A stretch of DNA of 64,000 nucleotides from the NCBI RefSeq assembly GCF_008727875.1, contig NZ_VTWS01000009.1:124001-188000 (forward strand). Direction: 5' to 3'. The translations under genes and the position numbers were made by a program. Positions 51,227-60,901 of this stretch are shown here, piece after piece (position 1 is the first letter of the stretch; the number at the start of each line of letters is the position of its first letter). The DNA comes from Larkinella humicola (GTDB lineage Bacteria; Bacteroidota; Bacteroidia; Cytophagales; Spirosomataceae). The notes below the pieces were generated by a model. The model had not been told where the DNA came from and searched no databases. It worked only from the letters and a program-made list of their open reading frames with translations.

Positions 51227-52464
51227 ACGTCGACCTCGCCGGTTTCGGCTTCCGGTTCGGCGTTGGAGGGGTGGCCGTGCAGCACTTCGAGCAGTTCCTT
51301 GACCTGATAAATCGACTTGTTGTAGCGGTTGCCTAGCAGAATGATCACAAAATCGTCTTTCGGGCTGAACCAGAACAGGCTGTTGTAACCTTTCCACCAG
51401 CCGGTGTGGTAAATGTATTCCGGCTGATTCTGGTTGTTGACGTACATCCGAAAACCGTATCCGTAATTTTTCGTGCCTTTGCGCTCGAAACTGCGGGGCA
51501 AAAAGGCTTCGGCCAGCAGGGATTTCCGCATCAGACAGTCGCCGTTAAGGGCACGATACCACTTAAACAAATCGCCAACGGTCGAATAGATTCCCTTGTC
51601 ACCCACCACGTTATCGTAATAATCCTTCGGAATCCGGCGGTTCCACTGGTAGCCTGCCGTGCGAAACTGGTTGATGGAATCGTTGCGGGTGGTGGCTACC
51701 CAGGTGTTCCTCATGCCGAGCGGTTCGAAGATGTTTTTCTTGGCAAACTGATCGAACGACATGCCCGTAATTTTCTCGATGATGGCCGCCAGCACGCAGT
51801 AGTTGGTGTTGCTGTAGCTGAACGTGCGGCCCGGAATGTTGTAGCGCTGCGGTGTAGGATGCACGTTGGCGAACCAGTACATGATTTCGCTGTTGTTCGG
51901 ATACGGTTTTTCGAACTTGTAAAAATTCGTCCGCATGCTGTCTTCAAAAGCGTAGGCATAGTTCGGCAAACCGCTCCGGTGCGACAGCAGGTTTTCGACC
52001 GAAATGCCGTGGTACGGAAAATCCGGAAAGAATTTTTGAATTGTGTCGTTCAGTTTCAGCTTCCCGGCTTCGATCAGTTTGAGCGTAGCCACCGCCGTGA
52101 AGGTTTTGGAAAGCGACGCCAACTGAAATTTGGAGTTTTCGTTGAGCGAGTCGCGGGAAGAGCTTTCGAAATGGGCCAGCCCAAACGTGTTTTTGTAAAG
52201 AATAACGCCTTTCTGCGCGATCAAAACGTTGCCGTTGAAACCCGCCCGCACCTTGCCGCGAATGATGGCTTCAATTTTCGCAATTTTCGCATCGGCCCCG
52301 ATTTGTTGCCGAATGGCACGCTCCTCCGCCGAACTCAGGGTCTGTTCCTCGGCGCAATTGTGCATGGCATTCGCCGAACGCTTCAATTTCTTCTCTTCAC
52401 TCGAATCGCACCCAAGGAGGATACAAATGGCAATAATTCCTGCCCAAATTCCCGAAACTCTCAT
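51223..52464 (-). CDS. Serine hydrolase, class C beta-lactamase-like lipoprotein
   Basis: A 413-residue protein. A lipobox ILLGC gives C19, so it is membrane-anchored. The beta-lactamase/D-Ala-D-Ala-peptidase domain has the S-x-x-K motif SLSK (about residues 117-120), Y-x-N as YSNTNY and HTG in place of KTG. The family includes esterases and peptidases acting on cell-wall peptides; activity against beta-lactams is unlikely to be the main role. The ATG at 52464 is chosen over one at 52524, because the signal peptide begins there. It overlaps nadB tail-to-tail by 4 bp. Confidence 0.85.
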   Translation of the reverse strand: MRVSGIWAGIIAICILLGCDSSEEKKLKRSANAMHNCAEEQTLSSAEERAIRQQIGADAKIAKIEAIIRGKVRAGFNGNVLIAQKGVILYKNTFGLAHFESSSRDSLNENSKFQLASLSKTFTAVATLKLIEAGKLKLNDTIQKFFPDFPYHGISVENLLSHRSGLPNYAYAFEDSMRTNFYKFEKPYPNNSEIMYWFANVHPTPQRYNIPGRTFSYSNTNYCVLAAIIEKITGMSFDQFAKKNIFEPLGMRNTWVATTRNDSINQFRTAGYQWNRRIPKDYYDNVVGDKGIYSTVGDLFKWYRALNGDCLMRKSLLAEAFLPRSFERKGTKNYGYGFRMYVNNQNQPEYIYHTGWWKGYNSLFWFSPKDDFVIILLGNRYNKSIYQVKELLEVLHGHPSNAEPEAETGEVDV

Positions 52465-52580
52465 TCCATTACGTTGATATGCACTGACGCGCCCCTGAAC
52501 TGTTTTTTGCACTGAATAAAACAAAAATACATTTTTTCTCCTGACACCGCAGGGCTTTTTTATCGTACCGTCAGTATTTC

Positions 52581-52644
52581 GCCCCCAACCCCCTAAAGGG
52601 GACTTTTGTCGGATGACTGAAGTCCCCTTTAGGGGGTTGGGGGC
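52581..52644. repeat. Perfect 25-bp inverted repeat (CCCCCTAAAGGGG palindrome)
   Basis: The left arm at 52581-52605 begins GCCCCCAACCCCCTAAAGGG; the right arm at 52620-52644 is its exact reverse complement, with a 14-nt loop. It lies between the convergent-facing 5' end of the serine hydrolase gene and the 3' end of the symporter gene. It looks like a REP-type intergenic palindromic element and may also end the symporter transcript. Confidence 0.75.
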
Positions 52645-52649
52645 ATTTG

Positions 52650-53924
52650 TCAGTATTTATAATCCGTCAGCTCCTCTTTTTCCATTTTACCGAAGGCCTT
52701 CTGCATTTTCGCCCGGTCAAACTCTTTCTCATTATTGGCGATGAAAATCGTGGCAACCGTATTGCCGATGATGTTGGTAATGGAACGGGCTTCCGACATA
52801 AACCGGTCGACGCCCAGCAGCAGCGCCAGCCCTTCGACCGGGATCACCCGCACGGCCGTCAGCGTCGAGGCCAGTACGATAAAACCGCTGCCCGTCACGC
52901 CCGCGGCTCCTTTGGAGGTAATCATCAGAATGCCGATGATGGTCAGTTCCTGCCCCAGCGTCAGATCCACACTGAAAACCTGCGCCAGAAAAATCGTCGC
53001 CATCGACAGGTAAATCGTCGTACCATCCAGGTTGAACGAGTAGCCCGCCGGAATCACCAGCCCCACCACCGACCGCGAACAGCCCATGTTTTCCAGTTTA
53101 TCCATCACCTGCGGCAAGGCCGACTCCGATGACGACGTCCCGAAAACGATCAGCAGTTCTTCCTTGATGTATTTCAAAACACTCCACAAACTGACGCGGT
53201 AATAGCGCAGAATCAGGTTCAGAATCACGAAGATGAACAGGAACATGGTCAGATAAACCGTCCCCATCAGTTTAGCCAGCGGCAGCAGCGTGGCCAGTCC
53301 GAATTTACCGATGGTGTAGGCCATACCGCCCAGTGCGCCCAGCGGAGCCAGCGTCATGACCACGTTCAGGATGTTGAAAAACACCCGCGACAGCTTTTCG
53401 AACGTCACAATCAGCGAATGCCCGCGCTCGCCCATGCGCGTCAGCCCAATGCCGAAAAACACGGAAAAAACCAGCACCTGCAAGATTTCCCCCTCGGCGA
53501 AGGCTTTGATGGCATTGTCGGGAACGATGTGCATGAAAAACTTGACCCAGTCCAGGTCTTTTCCCTGCGACGTATACGCCGAAATATCACCGCCCTGCAC
53601 CGAGGAGGCATCCACCCCGGCACCCGGTTTCACCCAGTTGGCAATAACGATCCCGATTATGAGCGCAACGGTTGTCACGATTTCAAAGTACAGAAGCGCT
53701 TTCCCCCCTACCCGGCCCACCTTCTTCAAATCGCCCATATTGCTGATTCCCAACACGATGGTCAGGAAAATGATGGGTGCAATCACCATCTTGATCAGAT
53801 TAATGAACAGATCACCCAGCGGTTTGAGTTTAGCCGCCGTAGTGGGGAAAAAGTGACCGATCAGAATCCCGAGCGTAATGGCGACCAGAACGCGAAAAGT
53901 CAGGTTGTTTAGAAGTTTGCGCAC
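52650..53924 (-). CDS. Dicarboxylate/amino acid:cation symporter (DAACS family)
   Basis: A 424-residue sodium- or proton-coupled symporter of the GltP/DctA family. Signature segments are the serine-rich hairpin TSSSESALPQVMD, AGYSFNLDGTTIYLSMATIF in helix 7, and SKGAAGVTGSGFIVLAS in hairpin 2. It has eight membrane helices plus two re-entrant loops. It would import glutamate, aspartate or C4-dicarboxylates; the substrate is not determined. It stands alone with its own intergenic palindromes on both sides. Confidence 0.92.
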   Translation of the reverse strand: MRKLLNNLTFRVLVAITLGILIGHFFPTTAAKLKPLGDLFINLIKMVIAPIIFLTIVLGISNMGDLKKVGRVGGKALLYFEIVTTVALIIGIVIANWVKPGAGVDASSVQGGDISAYTSQGKDLDWVKFFMHIVPDNAIKAFAEGEILQVLVFSVFFGIGLTRMGERGHSLIVTFEKLSRVFFNILNVVMTLAPLGALGGMAYTIGKFGLATLLPLAKLMGTVYLTMFLFIFVILNLILRYYRVSLWSVLKYIKEELLIVFGTSSSESALPQVMDKLENMGCSRSVVGLVIPAGYSFNLDGTTIYLSMATIFLAQVFSVDLTLGQELTIIGILMITSKGAAGVTGSGFIVLASTLTAVRVIPVEGLALLLGVDRFMSEARSITNIIGNTVATIFIANNEKEFDRAKMQKAFGKMEKEELTDYKY

Positions 53925-53962
53925 AGCAGGGTAGGTTTATGAAAAAGGTTGGGGGAGGGAAT

Positions 53963-53987
53963 CCGTTAGGTTTTAAAAACCTAACGG
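53963..53987. repeat. Perfect palindrome CCGTTAGGTTTT-A-AAAACCTAACGG
   Basis: A 12-bp perfect stem with a 1-nt centre, AT-rich at the core. It lies upstream of the symporter start (53924) and downstream of the tesA-like gene (stop at 54018), so it probably acts as a terminator for the latter. It resembles the AACCTGTCAGGT hairpin type at 22886-22920. Confidence 0.6.
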
Positions 53988-54017
53988 GTTTATAGATTGG
54001 TCTGTAGATTCATTCAC

Positions 54018-54737
54018 TCACAAGGATTGTTTCTGAAGCACCGGCTCCAGCACTTTCCAGACGTTTTCGGCCACGATTTTATGGCCTTCTGCCGTAGGGT
54101 GAATGCCGTCGGCCTGGTTCAATTTAGGAATACCGCCGACATCTTCGAGCAAAAAGGGAATCAGCTCGGCTTTGTTTTTCCGGGATAACGTTACGAAAAG
54201 CTTATAAAATTGACTCGAATAATCGGTTCCGAGGTTGGGCGGAATGTGCATACCGGCTATCACAATCTGAACCTGCGGATTTTTTAGCTTTACGGTGTCG
54301 ATAATCGCCTGCAGATTTTTCCCGGAATCATCGAGCGGAATGCCGCGCAGCCCGTCGTTGGCCCCCAGTTCGAGCACAAACACATCGACCGGTTTTCGCA
54401 ACACCCAACTGATGCGGCTTTTACCACCCGCCGTCGTTTCTCCACTCACCCCGGCGTTAATAATCTGGTAGTCATAGCCTGCCGCTTTGGCTTTTTCGCC
54501 AACCAGGGCCGGAAAGGCTTCCGCCGGGTCCAGGCCGTAGCCCGCCGTCAGGCTGTTCCCGAAGAACAAAATCGTTTTTTTCTGACTTTTTGCCGGTTGG
54601 GTGCTGTCGGCCGCAGCCGGTTTTTCTTCCTGCGCCTGGCTGGTTTCCGTTTTGGAAGTACAGCCCACCACCGACGCCAGCAGCGACAAACCGGCTATCC
54701 AGACCTTATAATTCGCCATGGTTTTCAATAAATTCAT
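54018..54737 (-). CDS. TesA-like SGNH arylesterase/lysophospholipase, lipoprotein
   Basis: A 239-residue SGNH hydrolase. A lipobox SVVGC (C26) anchors it, followed by a Glu/Ala-rich linker. The catalytic Ser lies in FFGNSLTAGYG (block I, with N in place of the usual D), block III is GANDGLRG, and Asp/His are in DGIHPTAEGH. Homologues in E. coli (TesA) hydrolyse acyl thioesters and lysophospholipids. The divergent ybbA-ybbP-like genes 165 bp away are an arrangement also seen in E. coli, which supports the identity. Confidence 0.88.
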   Translation of the reverse strand: MNLLKTMANYKVWIAGLSLLASVVGCTSKTETSQAQEEKPAAADSTQPAKSQKKTILFFGNSLTAGYGLDPAEAFPALVGEKAKAAGYDYQIINAGVSGETTAGGKSRISWVLRKPVDVFVLELGANDGLRGIPLDDSGKNLQAIIDTVKLKNPQVQIVIAGMHIPPNLGTDYSSQFYKLFVTLSRKNKAELIPFLLEDVGGIPKLNQADGIHPTAEGHKIVAENVWKVLEPVLQKQSL

Positions 54738-54902
54738 TGTTTACGCAATTTTCAGGATGAAGTTTCAGCCGATTACCAACAAAAATAAGGGTATTTTATC
54801 CATTTAGACCCATTTCTTACCCTTTATCAAATATTCCGTCCCTCGCGGTGAATAAAACGGCAACGAATTGGTTATCTAAACATTCCGTTAAGCTACTGAC
54901 TT

Positions 54903-55601
54903 ATGAGTATTCTGCGTGCCGAGAATCTGACAAAAACCTACCAGAGCGGAGGTCGAACCCTAACCGTTCTGAATTCCGTGAGTTTCGAAATACAGCCTGG
55001 TGATACCTTTTCCATCGTCGGGCCTTCGGGCAGCGGTAAAACCACCCTCCTGGGCCTGTGTGCCGGGTTAGACCGGGCCTCTTCGGGCAGCATCTATCTG
55101 AATAACATCAAATTAGACACCCTCAGCGAAGACGAACGCGCTGCCGTTCGCAACCAATACGTCGGCTTTATTTTCCAGAATTTTCAGTTGCTGCCCACCC
55201 TGACAGCCCTCGAAAACGTCATGGTTCCGCTCGAATTGCGGGGCGAGAAACGGGCGGGAAAAACCGCTCAGGAACTGCTGGAACGGGTGGGTTTGGGCCA
55301 GCGCGGTCACCACTACCCCACCCAACTGTCGGGGGGCGAGCAGCAACGGGTTTCGCTGGCACGCGCCTTCGCCAACCGCCCCAAAATCCTGTTTGCCGAT
55401 GAACCAACGGGCAATCTGGACACCGATACCAGCGCCACGGTGGTTGACTTAATTTTTGAACTGAACCGCGAAGCCGGAACGACGCTGGTGCTGGTGACGC
55501 ACGACCTCGAACTGGCCTCCCGCACCCAGCGCATCATCCGGATCAAGGGCGGCAATCTGGTGTCAGATACATTAACCGGAAACCGTATCGCTACCAACTG
55601 A
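54903..55601 (+). CDS. ybbA: ABC transporter ATP-binding protein, YbbA/LolD type
   Basis: A 232-residue ATPase of the MacB/LolD type. Walker A is GPSGSGKTTLLG, the signature is LSGGEQQRVSLARAFAN, Walker B is ILFADEPTGNLD and the H-loop is VTHDLEL. It powers the permease encoded next, whose ATG overlaps its stop (TGATG at 55599-55603). It is divergent from the tesA-like gene. The transported molecule is unknown; LolD-like proteins often handle lipoproteins or act as mechanotransmitters. Confidence 0.9.
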   Translation: MSILRAENLTKTYQSGGRTLTVLNSVSFEIQPGDTFSIVGPSGSGKTTLLGLCAGLDRASSGSIYLNNIKLDTLSEDERAAVRNQYVGFIFQNFQLLPTLTALENVMVPLELRGEKRAGKTAQELLERVGLGQRGHHYPTQLSGGEQQRVSLARAFANRPKILFADEPTGNLDTDTSATVVDLIFELNREAGTTLVLVTHDLELASRTQRIIRIKGGNLVSDTLTGNRIATN

Positions 55602-58177
55602 TGGATCGTGAAATTCCCAAGATAAAACCGCAGGCAGCCTCGATTTTCGATCCCTGGCTGTGGAAAATGGCCTGGCGCGACAGTCGCCGGAGCCGGCAAC
55701 GGCTGTTTTTATTCATGTCGGCCATTGTGCTCGGCATTGCTGCCCTGGTCGCCATCAATTCGTTTGGCGACAACCTTTCGCGCAGCGTCGATGAGCAGGC
55801 CCGCGAACTGATCGGCGCCGATCTGGTGCTGTCGTCCAACAAAGAAATCAACAAAAACACGGAGCAGTTTCTGGCCAAAATCAGCCCGGAACGCAGCCGG
55901 GAAGTGGCGTTTCCGTCGATGGTTTTGTTTCCGCGCTCCCAGGGCGTCCGGCTGGCGCAGGTGAAAGCCATTCAGGGCAAATTTCCGTATTACGGGGCCT
56001 GGGACACCCAGCCTGCCGATGCGGTGGCGCTGTTTCGGAAAGCGAACCAAAACCGGCAGCGGGTTGCACTGGTCGATGATGCGCTGCTCGTGCAACTGAA
56101 TGCCAAACCCGGCGATTCGGTGAAAGTCGGGAAGCTCATGTTTTACGTGGCCGGTCGGGTGATGAAAATTCCGGGGCAGTCGGCGGTTACGACCACGGTG
56201 GCGCCAACGGTTTTTATTCCGTACGGTTTTCTGCCGGAAACGGGCCTGCTGCAACGCGGCAGCCGGGCAACCTACCGTTCGTATTACCAGTTTGCACCCG
56301 GCACTGATGTTGACAAATACGTCAAAACGATTTCGCCCCGGCTCGACAAACTGGGTATCAATTCCGACACGGTGACGGAACGCAAAGAGCAAACCGGGCG
56401 GGCTTTCGCGGACTTGACCAAGTTCCTGAATCTGGTCGCTTTTGTTGCTTTGTTACTTGGTTGTGTGGGCGTGGCCAGTGCCGTGCATCTCTACGTGAAA
56501 GAGAAAGTGGCCTCGGTGGCCGTGCTGCGTTGCCTGGGCGCAACGGGTCGGCAGGCGTTTTTGATTTACCTCATCCAAACCTCGCTGATGGGTCTGCTGG
56601 GTGCCATCGTCGGGGCGCTTCTGGGTTCGGTGGTGCAACTGATGCTGCCTGCGGTTTTCGGGAGTTTTCTGCCGGTCGATGTGGTTACTGAAATATCCTG
56701 GAAAGCCGTGGCCCAGGGCGTCGGTGCGGGCTTGATCATTGCCATTTTGTTCGCGTTGCTGCCGTTGCTGGTGATCCGGAAGGTGTCGCCCCTGCGCACA
56801 CTCCGCAGTTCGTACGACGACGATGTGACCGGCCGTGATCCGCTTCAGTGGGCGGTTTATTTTCTGATAGTACTGTCGATTACCGGTTTTGCCTACTGGC
56901 AAATTCGCGACTGGAAAATGGCCGTCGGTTTTACGGCCGGGCTGGCTTTTGCCTTTGGCGTTCTGACGGGCATTGGCCAACTGCTAATGGTTCTGGTACG
57001 CCGGTTTTTCCCGGTTTCGTGGAGTTACATCTGGCGGCAAAGTCTGGCGAATTTGTATCGACCCCAGAATCAGACGCTTATTCTGGTGATTTCGATTGGG
57101 CTAGGCGCGTTTCTAATTGCGACGCTGTACCTGACGCAGACGCTGTTGTTGAGCCGGGTGCAACTCTCGTCCAGTGGCAATCAGGCCAACATGGTGCTGT
57201 TCGATATTCAGAATGAGCAGAAAGCCGGGGTTCAGCAACTGGTCAAAAACCACCGTTTGCCGGTTCTTCAGAACGTTCCGGTGGTCACCATGCGGCTGAC
57301 CGAAATCAACGGGCGGACGGTAGAAGCCATTCAGAAAGACACGAGTGCCAAAATTCCCGACTGGGCGCTGACCCGCGAATACCGCGTGACCTACCGCGAT
57401 TCACTGATCAGTTCCGAAAAATTAACCGCCGGAAAAGCACCTTACCAGACCAATGACCAGGTCTACATTTCGGTGGAAAAAGGCTATCTGGAGCGCATGA
57501 AACTGAAGCTGGGCGATAAACTGACGTTCAACGTACAGGGTTTGATCGTGCCGACCATCGTGGGCGGAACCCGTGAGGTGGACTGGAACCGCATTCAGAC
57601 CAATTTCCTGATTGTTTTCCCCAAAGGCGTGCTCGATCAGGCACCGCAGTTTCACGTGTTGATGACGCGCGTTGGCGACACCCAGCAATCGGCCTCGTTT
57701 CAGCGGGATCTGGTTACTCATTTCCCGAACGTCTCGGCCATCGACCTGGGATTGATTCTGCAAACGATCGATGAAGTGCTGGAAAAAGTCTCGTTCGTGA
57801 TCCGGTTTATGGCCCTGTTCAGCATCATTACCGGTTTGCTGGTATTGAGCAGTTCGGTGATTATCAGCAAATACCAGCGAATTCAGGAGAGCGTTCTGCT
57901 CCGAACGCTGGGTGCCAACCGCCGTCAGATTCTGCTCATCACGCTGATCGAATACCTGTTTCTGGGTCTGCTGGCAGCTTTTTCGGGGATCGTCTTATCG
58001 CTGTTCGGCACCTGGGCATTGGCGTACTTCGTCTTCGAAGTGCCGTTCAGCCCCAATTTCGTGCCCTTGCTGGCGGTTGTGGGCATTGTCACCAGCCTGA
58101 CCATCGTCATCGGTTTGCTCAACAGCCGCGGGGTGCTGGTGCGGCCGCCCCTGGAAGTGTTGCGGGCCGAAGCCTGA
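55601..58177 (+). CDS. FtsX-family ABC permease, YbbP-like
   Basis: An 858-residue permease with two FtsX-type units. There are about ten hydrophobic segments: one near residue 40, three around 270-400, then a pair near 425-465, and four more around 490 and 730-850. Large periplasmic domains lie between them. The pattern of two similar halves, and the adjacent YbbA-like ATPase, match E. coli YbbP. Its substrate is not established. Its stop lies 12 bp before the convergent end of the sorbosone-dehydrogenase-like gene. Confidence 0.88.
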   Translation: MDREIPKIKPQAASIFDPWLWKMAWRDSRRSRQRLFLFMSAIVLGIAALVAINSFGDNLSRSVDEQARELIGADLVLSSNKEINKNTEQFLAKISPERSREVAFPSMVLFPRSQGVRLAQVKAIQGKFPYYGAWDTQPADAVALFRKANQNRQRVALVDDALLVQLNAKPGDSVKVGKLMFYVAGRVMKIPGQSAVTTTVAPTVFIPYGFLPETGLLQRGSRATYRSYYQFAPGTDVDKYVKTISPRLDKLGINSDTVTERKEQTGRAFADLTKFLNLVAFVALLLGCVGVASAVHLYVKEKVASVAVLRCLGATGRQAFLIYLIQTSLMGLLGAIVGALLGSVVQLMLPAVFGSFLPVDVVTEISWKAVAQGVGAGLIIAILFALLPLLVIRKVSPLRTLRSSYDDDVTGRDPLQWAVYFLIVLSITGFAYWQIRDWKMAVGFTAGLAFAFGVLTGIGQLLMVLVRRFFPVSWSYIWRQSLANLYRPQNQTLILVISIGLGAFLIATLYLTQTLLLSRVQLSSSGNQANMVLFDIQNEQKAGVQQLVKNHRLPVLQNVPVVTMRLTEINGRTVEAIQKDTSAKIPDWALTREYRVTYRDSLISSEKLTAGKAPYQTNDQVYISVEKGYLERMKLKLGDKLTFNVQGLIVPTIVGGTREVDWNRIQTNFLIVFPKGVLDQAPQFHVLMTRVGDTQQSASFQRDLVTHFPNVSAIDLGLILQTIDEVLEKVSFVIRFMALFSIITGLLVLSSSVIISKYQRIQESVLLRTLGANRRQILLITLIEYLFLGLLAAFSGIVLSLFGTWALAYFVFEVPFSPNFVPLLAVVGIVTSLTIVIGLLNSRGVLVRPPLEVLRAEA

Positions 58178-58189
58178 TTCCCAAACCGG

Positions 58190-60901
58190 TTAGTTTAGTT
58201 TCACGACTTTAACCGTTTTGCTCCGGGTCGGCGTACTGATCCGGAGCAAAAGCAGACCCGCCGGGTGATGATTCAAGCCCAGCGCGTGACGCTCCACTTC
58301 CTGCGCTTGCTCCAGTTGTCGCTCGCTGATGAGTCGCCCGTTCAGATCGTTCAGTTGCAGACGCAGCGGCTGACCGGCGGCTCCCCGAACTTCCACCACC
58401 AGTTCATCGCCGGTGACGGGATTTCCCCGAATGATCACCTCCAGCCCAAGCTCTTCGGTGGATGCCGACAACCGGGCGGAAGAGGCACATTGTAACGCTA
58501 TCGGGGAGCCTTTGAGCGTGTAGGTGCTGTTCTTCACCTTCGCACTGATCTGGTGATTGACGTTATCCCGCACCGCCGAAGGCGTTTGAAAGACGTACCC
58601 GTGTTCGCCATTGCCCTTACCGGCATCTTTCAAATCCTGCCGGTAATTTTTGGCTTCGGCGGTTCCGATCGCGTTCCCATCCGCAAAGAACTCGACAGTC
58701 AGGGGCGTATTCGGTTTGTTGCGATCCCAGACCCAGCCCCGTATTTCCTGACAGTTCACCACCGACAAATACCCTTCGAAATTTCCGGTCACAACCGGCG
58801 GAGGAGCAACCGTTCCGTTGACGGTCAGGGTCAGCGTAGTCGAAACCGGCGTTTGTTTACCGTCCGTGGCCGCATACGTCAGGTTGAAAGTCCCCGGCTG
58901 CGTGGGCGTTCCGCTGATCACCCGGGTAACGGCATTGAAACTCAAGCCCGACGGCAGGCTTGTCAGGGAATACGACAATGGATCACTTTCGGCATCCGAG
59001 AAAGCAGGCAGGGCGGCCGAAGTGTAGGCCACGTTGACCGGAGCCGTCAGGGACGAAACCGATGGAGCCACCGGGGCTGCGTTGGTCGGCGGGAGACCTG
59101 TACCCACGCAGTTGATGGTTTTGGGGGACCACTTCAAAATATACGTGGAGCCTTGCACCCGCCCCCAGATCGTGTGCGTCTGATTGTCCTTCAGGCTTTC
59201 CGGTACGACAAAACTATACCCGTGTTCGCCATTGCCTTTGTTGGCATTTTTCAGATCCTGCCGGTAGATATTCGCCAGCGTCGACCCGATCAAAACCGCC
59301 GTGGCACTCGTGGCACCGTCCAGAAACTCGACGGAAAGGGGCAAGTTGGGTTTGTCCCGGTTCCAGACCCAGCCGGAAAGGGTGCTGCAATTGACCACAT
59401 CCAGATACCCTTCAAAATTGCCGGTGACGACCGCACCGCCCGCAGCCACCGTCAGAGAAATCGACAGGTCGGTTTTCAGGAGACCATCGGTTGCCGAATA
59501 AACCAGCGGAAACGTGCCTGACTGGGTAGGCGTCCCGCTGATCTGGCGGCTACCGGCGTTGAAGGTCAGCCCCGCAGGCAAGCTTGTCAGCGCATAGGTT
59601 AAGGGGTCGGCATCCGGATCGGCAAAAACCGGCAGGGTAGTTGTGAAAGCCTGGCCAGCCGTTGCGGCCAGCGCAGGCGGGGATGGCGCTACGGGCGGAC
59701 GATTCGTTACCACCGGTGATTCAGTCGTTGCGATCCGGTACAGCGATCCTTCGTTGAACGTCAGAACGTAGAGTTCGCCATCCGATCCTTCGCCAAAACC
59801 GATGGGATTCACCAACGCTGGCGATTGCAGAATCGTCTGGTACGTATTATTAGCCTCCCGGCGCAGCAACCACAATTTTCCCTGCGCATAGTCCCCGTAT
59901 ACATACCAGCCCCGCAGGGATGGATAGGCATTGCCCCGGTAGACGTAGCCCCCCACCACCGAAGCCGACTGGTTGCCGTTGTTGGAAAAACCCGCGTACT
60001 CGTGCAGGGGCATTACCAGACTTTGCGACGGATTGCAGTCGGCCGTTGCGTACGGATGCGCACCTTCGTAGCAACGCCACCCGAAATTCTGGGCCGCAGG
60101 CACGATTTTACTGGCATTGGCCGCCACAAAGTCGACTTCTTCGTACCCGTCCTGTCCATTGTCACCCAGCCAGAGGTCACCCGTTTCCCGGTCGAAACTA
60201 CACCGCCAGGGATTGCGCAAACCGCGGGCCCAGATTTCGTCCGGAATCCCATCGCCGGGAGTCAGATACGGGTTGGTCGGCGGAATACTGTACGGTGAAC
60301 CGCTGTTGACATCGATGCGCAGGATTTTCCCGTACCATTTCTGAAGATTCTGCGCATTCCCCAGCACATCGCCCATTTGTCCCCGGCCCATGTAACCATC
60401 ATCGCCGACAAAGATGTACAGATAGCCATCGGGCCCAAACAGGATTTTGCCACCCCGATGGCCTTTATCGGGAAACGGAAAGGTGATGAGCACCCGCTCA
60501 CTCGCCAAATCCGCGATATTCGGATTGCTGCCGTTTCGGGTAAACCGGGAGAGAATGCTTTGTCCGTCTTTCTGATTATAAAAGACGTAGAAATAGCCAT
60601 TGGTAGCAAAATTGGGGTGGAAAGCGATGCTGTAAACCCCATTGAATTCGACATCAATCAGTCGATTGGCAGGAATTTGGAGAAAAGGCGTTGAAAGAAC
60701 CGTACCGGTCGGCTCAATGATCTTGATTTTACCGCCCATTTCGGCGACAAACAGCCGATTTGTACCGGCACTGACCACATCGACCGGTTTGGTTAGTCCC
60801 GTCGCAACGGTCTGCAAGCGAAGTTGTGGCGTTTGCGACCAACCGGCCAAGCTGATGACATACAGACTAATACTCCAAAATAAAGTAGCGTATCTTTTCA
60901 T
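58190..60901 (-). CDS. Secreted PQQ-type sugar dehydrogenase-like protein with Ig, GWVWD modules and type IX secretion signal
   Basis: A 903-residue secreted protein. A signal peptide (ends in LAGWSQ) precedes a six-bladed GSDH/sorbosone-dehydrogenase propeller (residues ~20-405, with VADMGGKIKI-like and GHRGGKILFGPDGYLYIFVGD segments). Two pairs of modules follow: a cadherin/Ig-like domain (for example DADPLTYALTSLPAGLTFN) and a ~100-residue module with NFEGYL, GWVWDRNKPNTPLTVEF and YRQDLKDAGKGNGEHGY. The C-terminus is a type A T9SS sorting domain (GRLISERQL, LLRISTPTRSKTVKVVK). ATG at 60901 was chosen for its signal peptide. The calcium and PQQ sites of GSDH are not checked. Confidence 0.82.
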   Translation of the reverse strand: MKRYATLFWSISLYVISLAGWSQTPQLRLQTVATGLTKPVDVVSAGTNRLFVAEMGGKIKIIEPTGTVLSTPFLQIPANRLIDVEFNGVYSIAFHPNFATNGYFYVFYNQKDGQSILSRFTRNGSNPNIADLASERVLITFPFPDKGHRGGKILFGPDGYLYIFVGDDGYMGRGQMGDVLGNAQNLQKWYGKILRIDVNSGSPYSIPPTNPYLTPGDGIPDEIWARGLRNPWRCSFDRETGDLWLGDNGQDGYEEVDFVAANASKIVPAAQNFGWRCYEGAHPYATADCNPSQSLVMPLHEYAGFSNNGNQSASVVGGYVYRGNAYPSLRGWYVYGDYAQGKLWLLRREANNTYQTILQSPALVNPIGFGEGSDGELYVLTFNEGSLYRIATTESPVVTNRPPVAPSPPALAATAGQAFTTTLPVFADPDADPLTYALTSLPAGLTFNAGSRQISGTPTQSGTFPLVYSATDGLLKTDLSISLTVAAGGAVVTGNFEGYLDVVNCSTLSGWVWNRDKPNLPLSVEFLDGATSATAVLIGSTLANIYRQDLKNANKGNGEHGYSFVVPESLKDNQTHTIWGRVQGSTYILKWSPKTINCVGTGLPPTNAAPVAPSVSSLTAPVNVAYTSAALPAFSDAESDPLSYSLTSLPSGLSFNAVTRVISGTPTQPGTFNLTYAATDGKQTPVSTTLTLTVNGTVAPPPVVTGNFEGYLSVVNCQEIRGWVWDRNKPNTPLTVEFFADGNAIGTAEAKNYRQDLKDAGKGNGEHGYVFQTPSAVRDNVNHQISAKVKNSTYTLKGSPIALQCASSARLSASTEELGLEVIIRGNPVTGDELVVEVRGAAGQPLRLQLNDLNGRLISERQLEQAQEVERHALGLNHHPAGLLLLRISTPTRSKTVKVVKLN

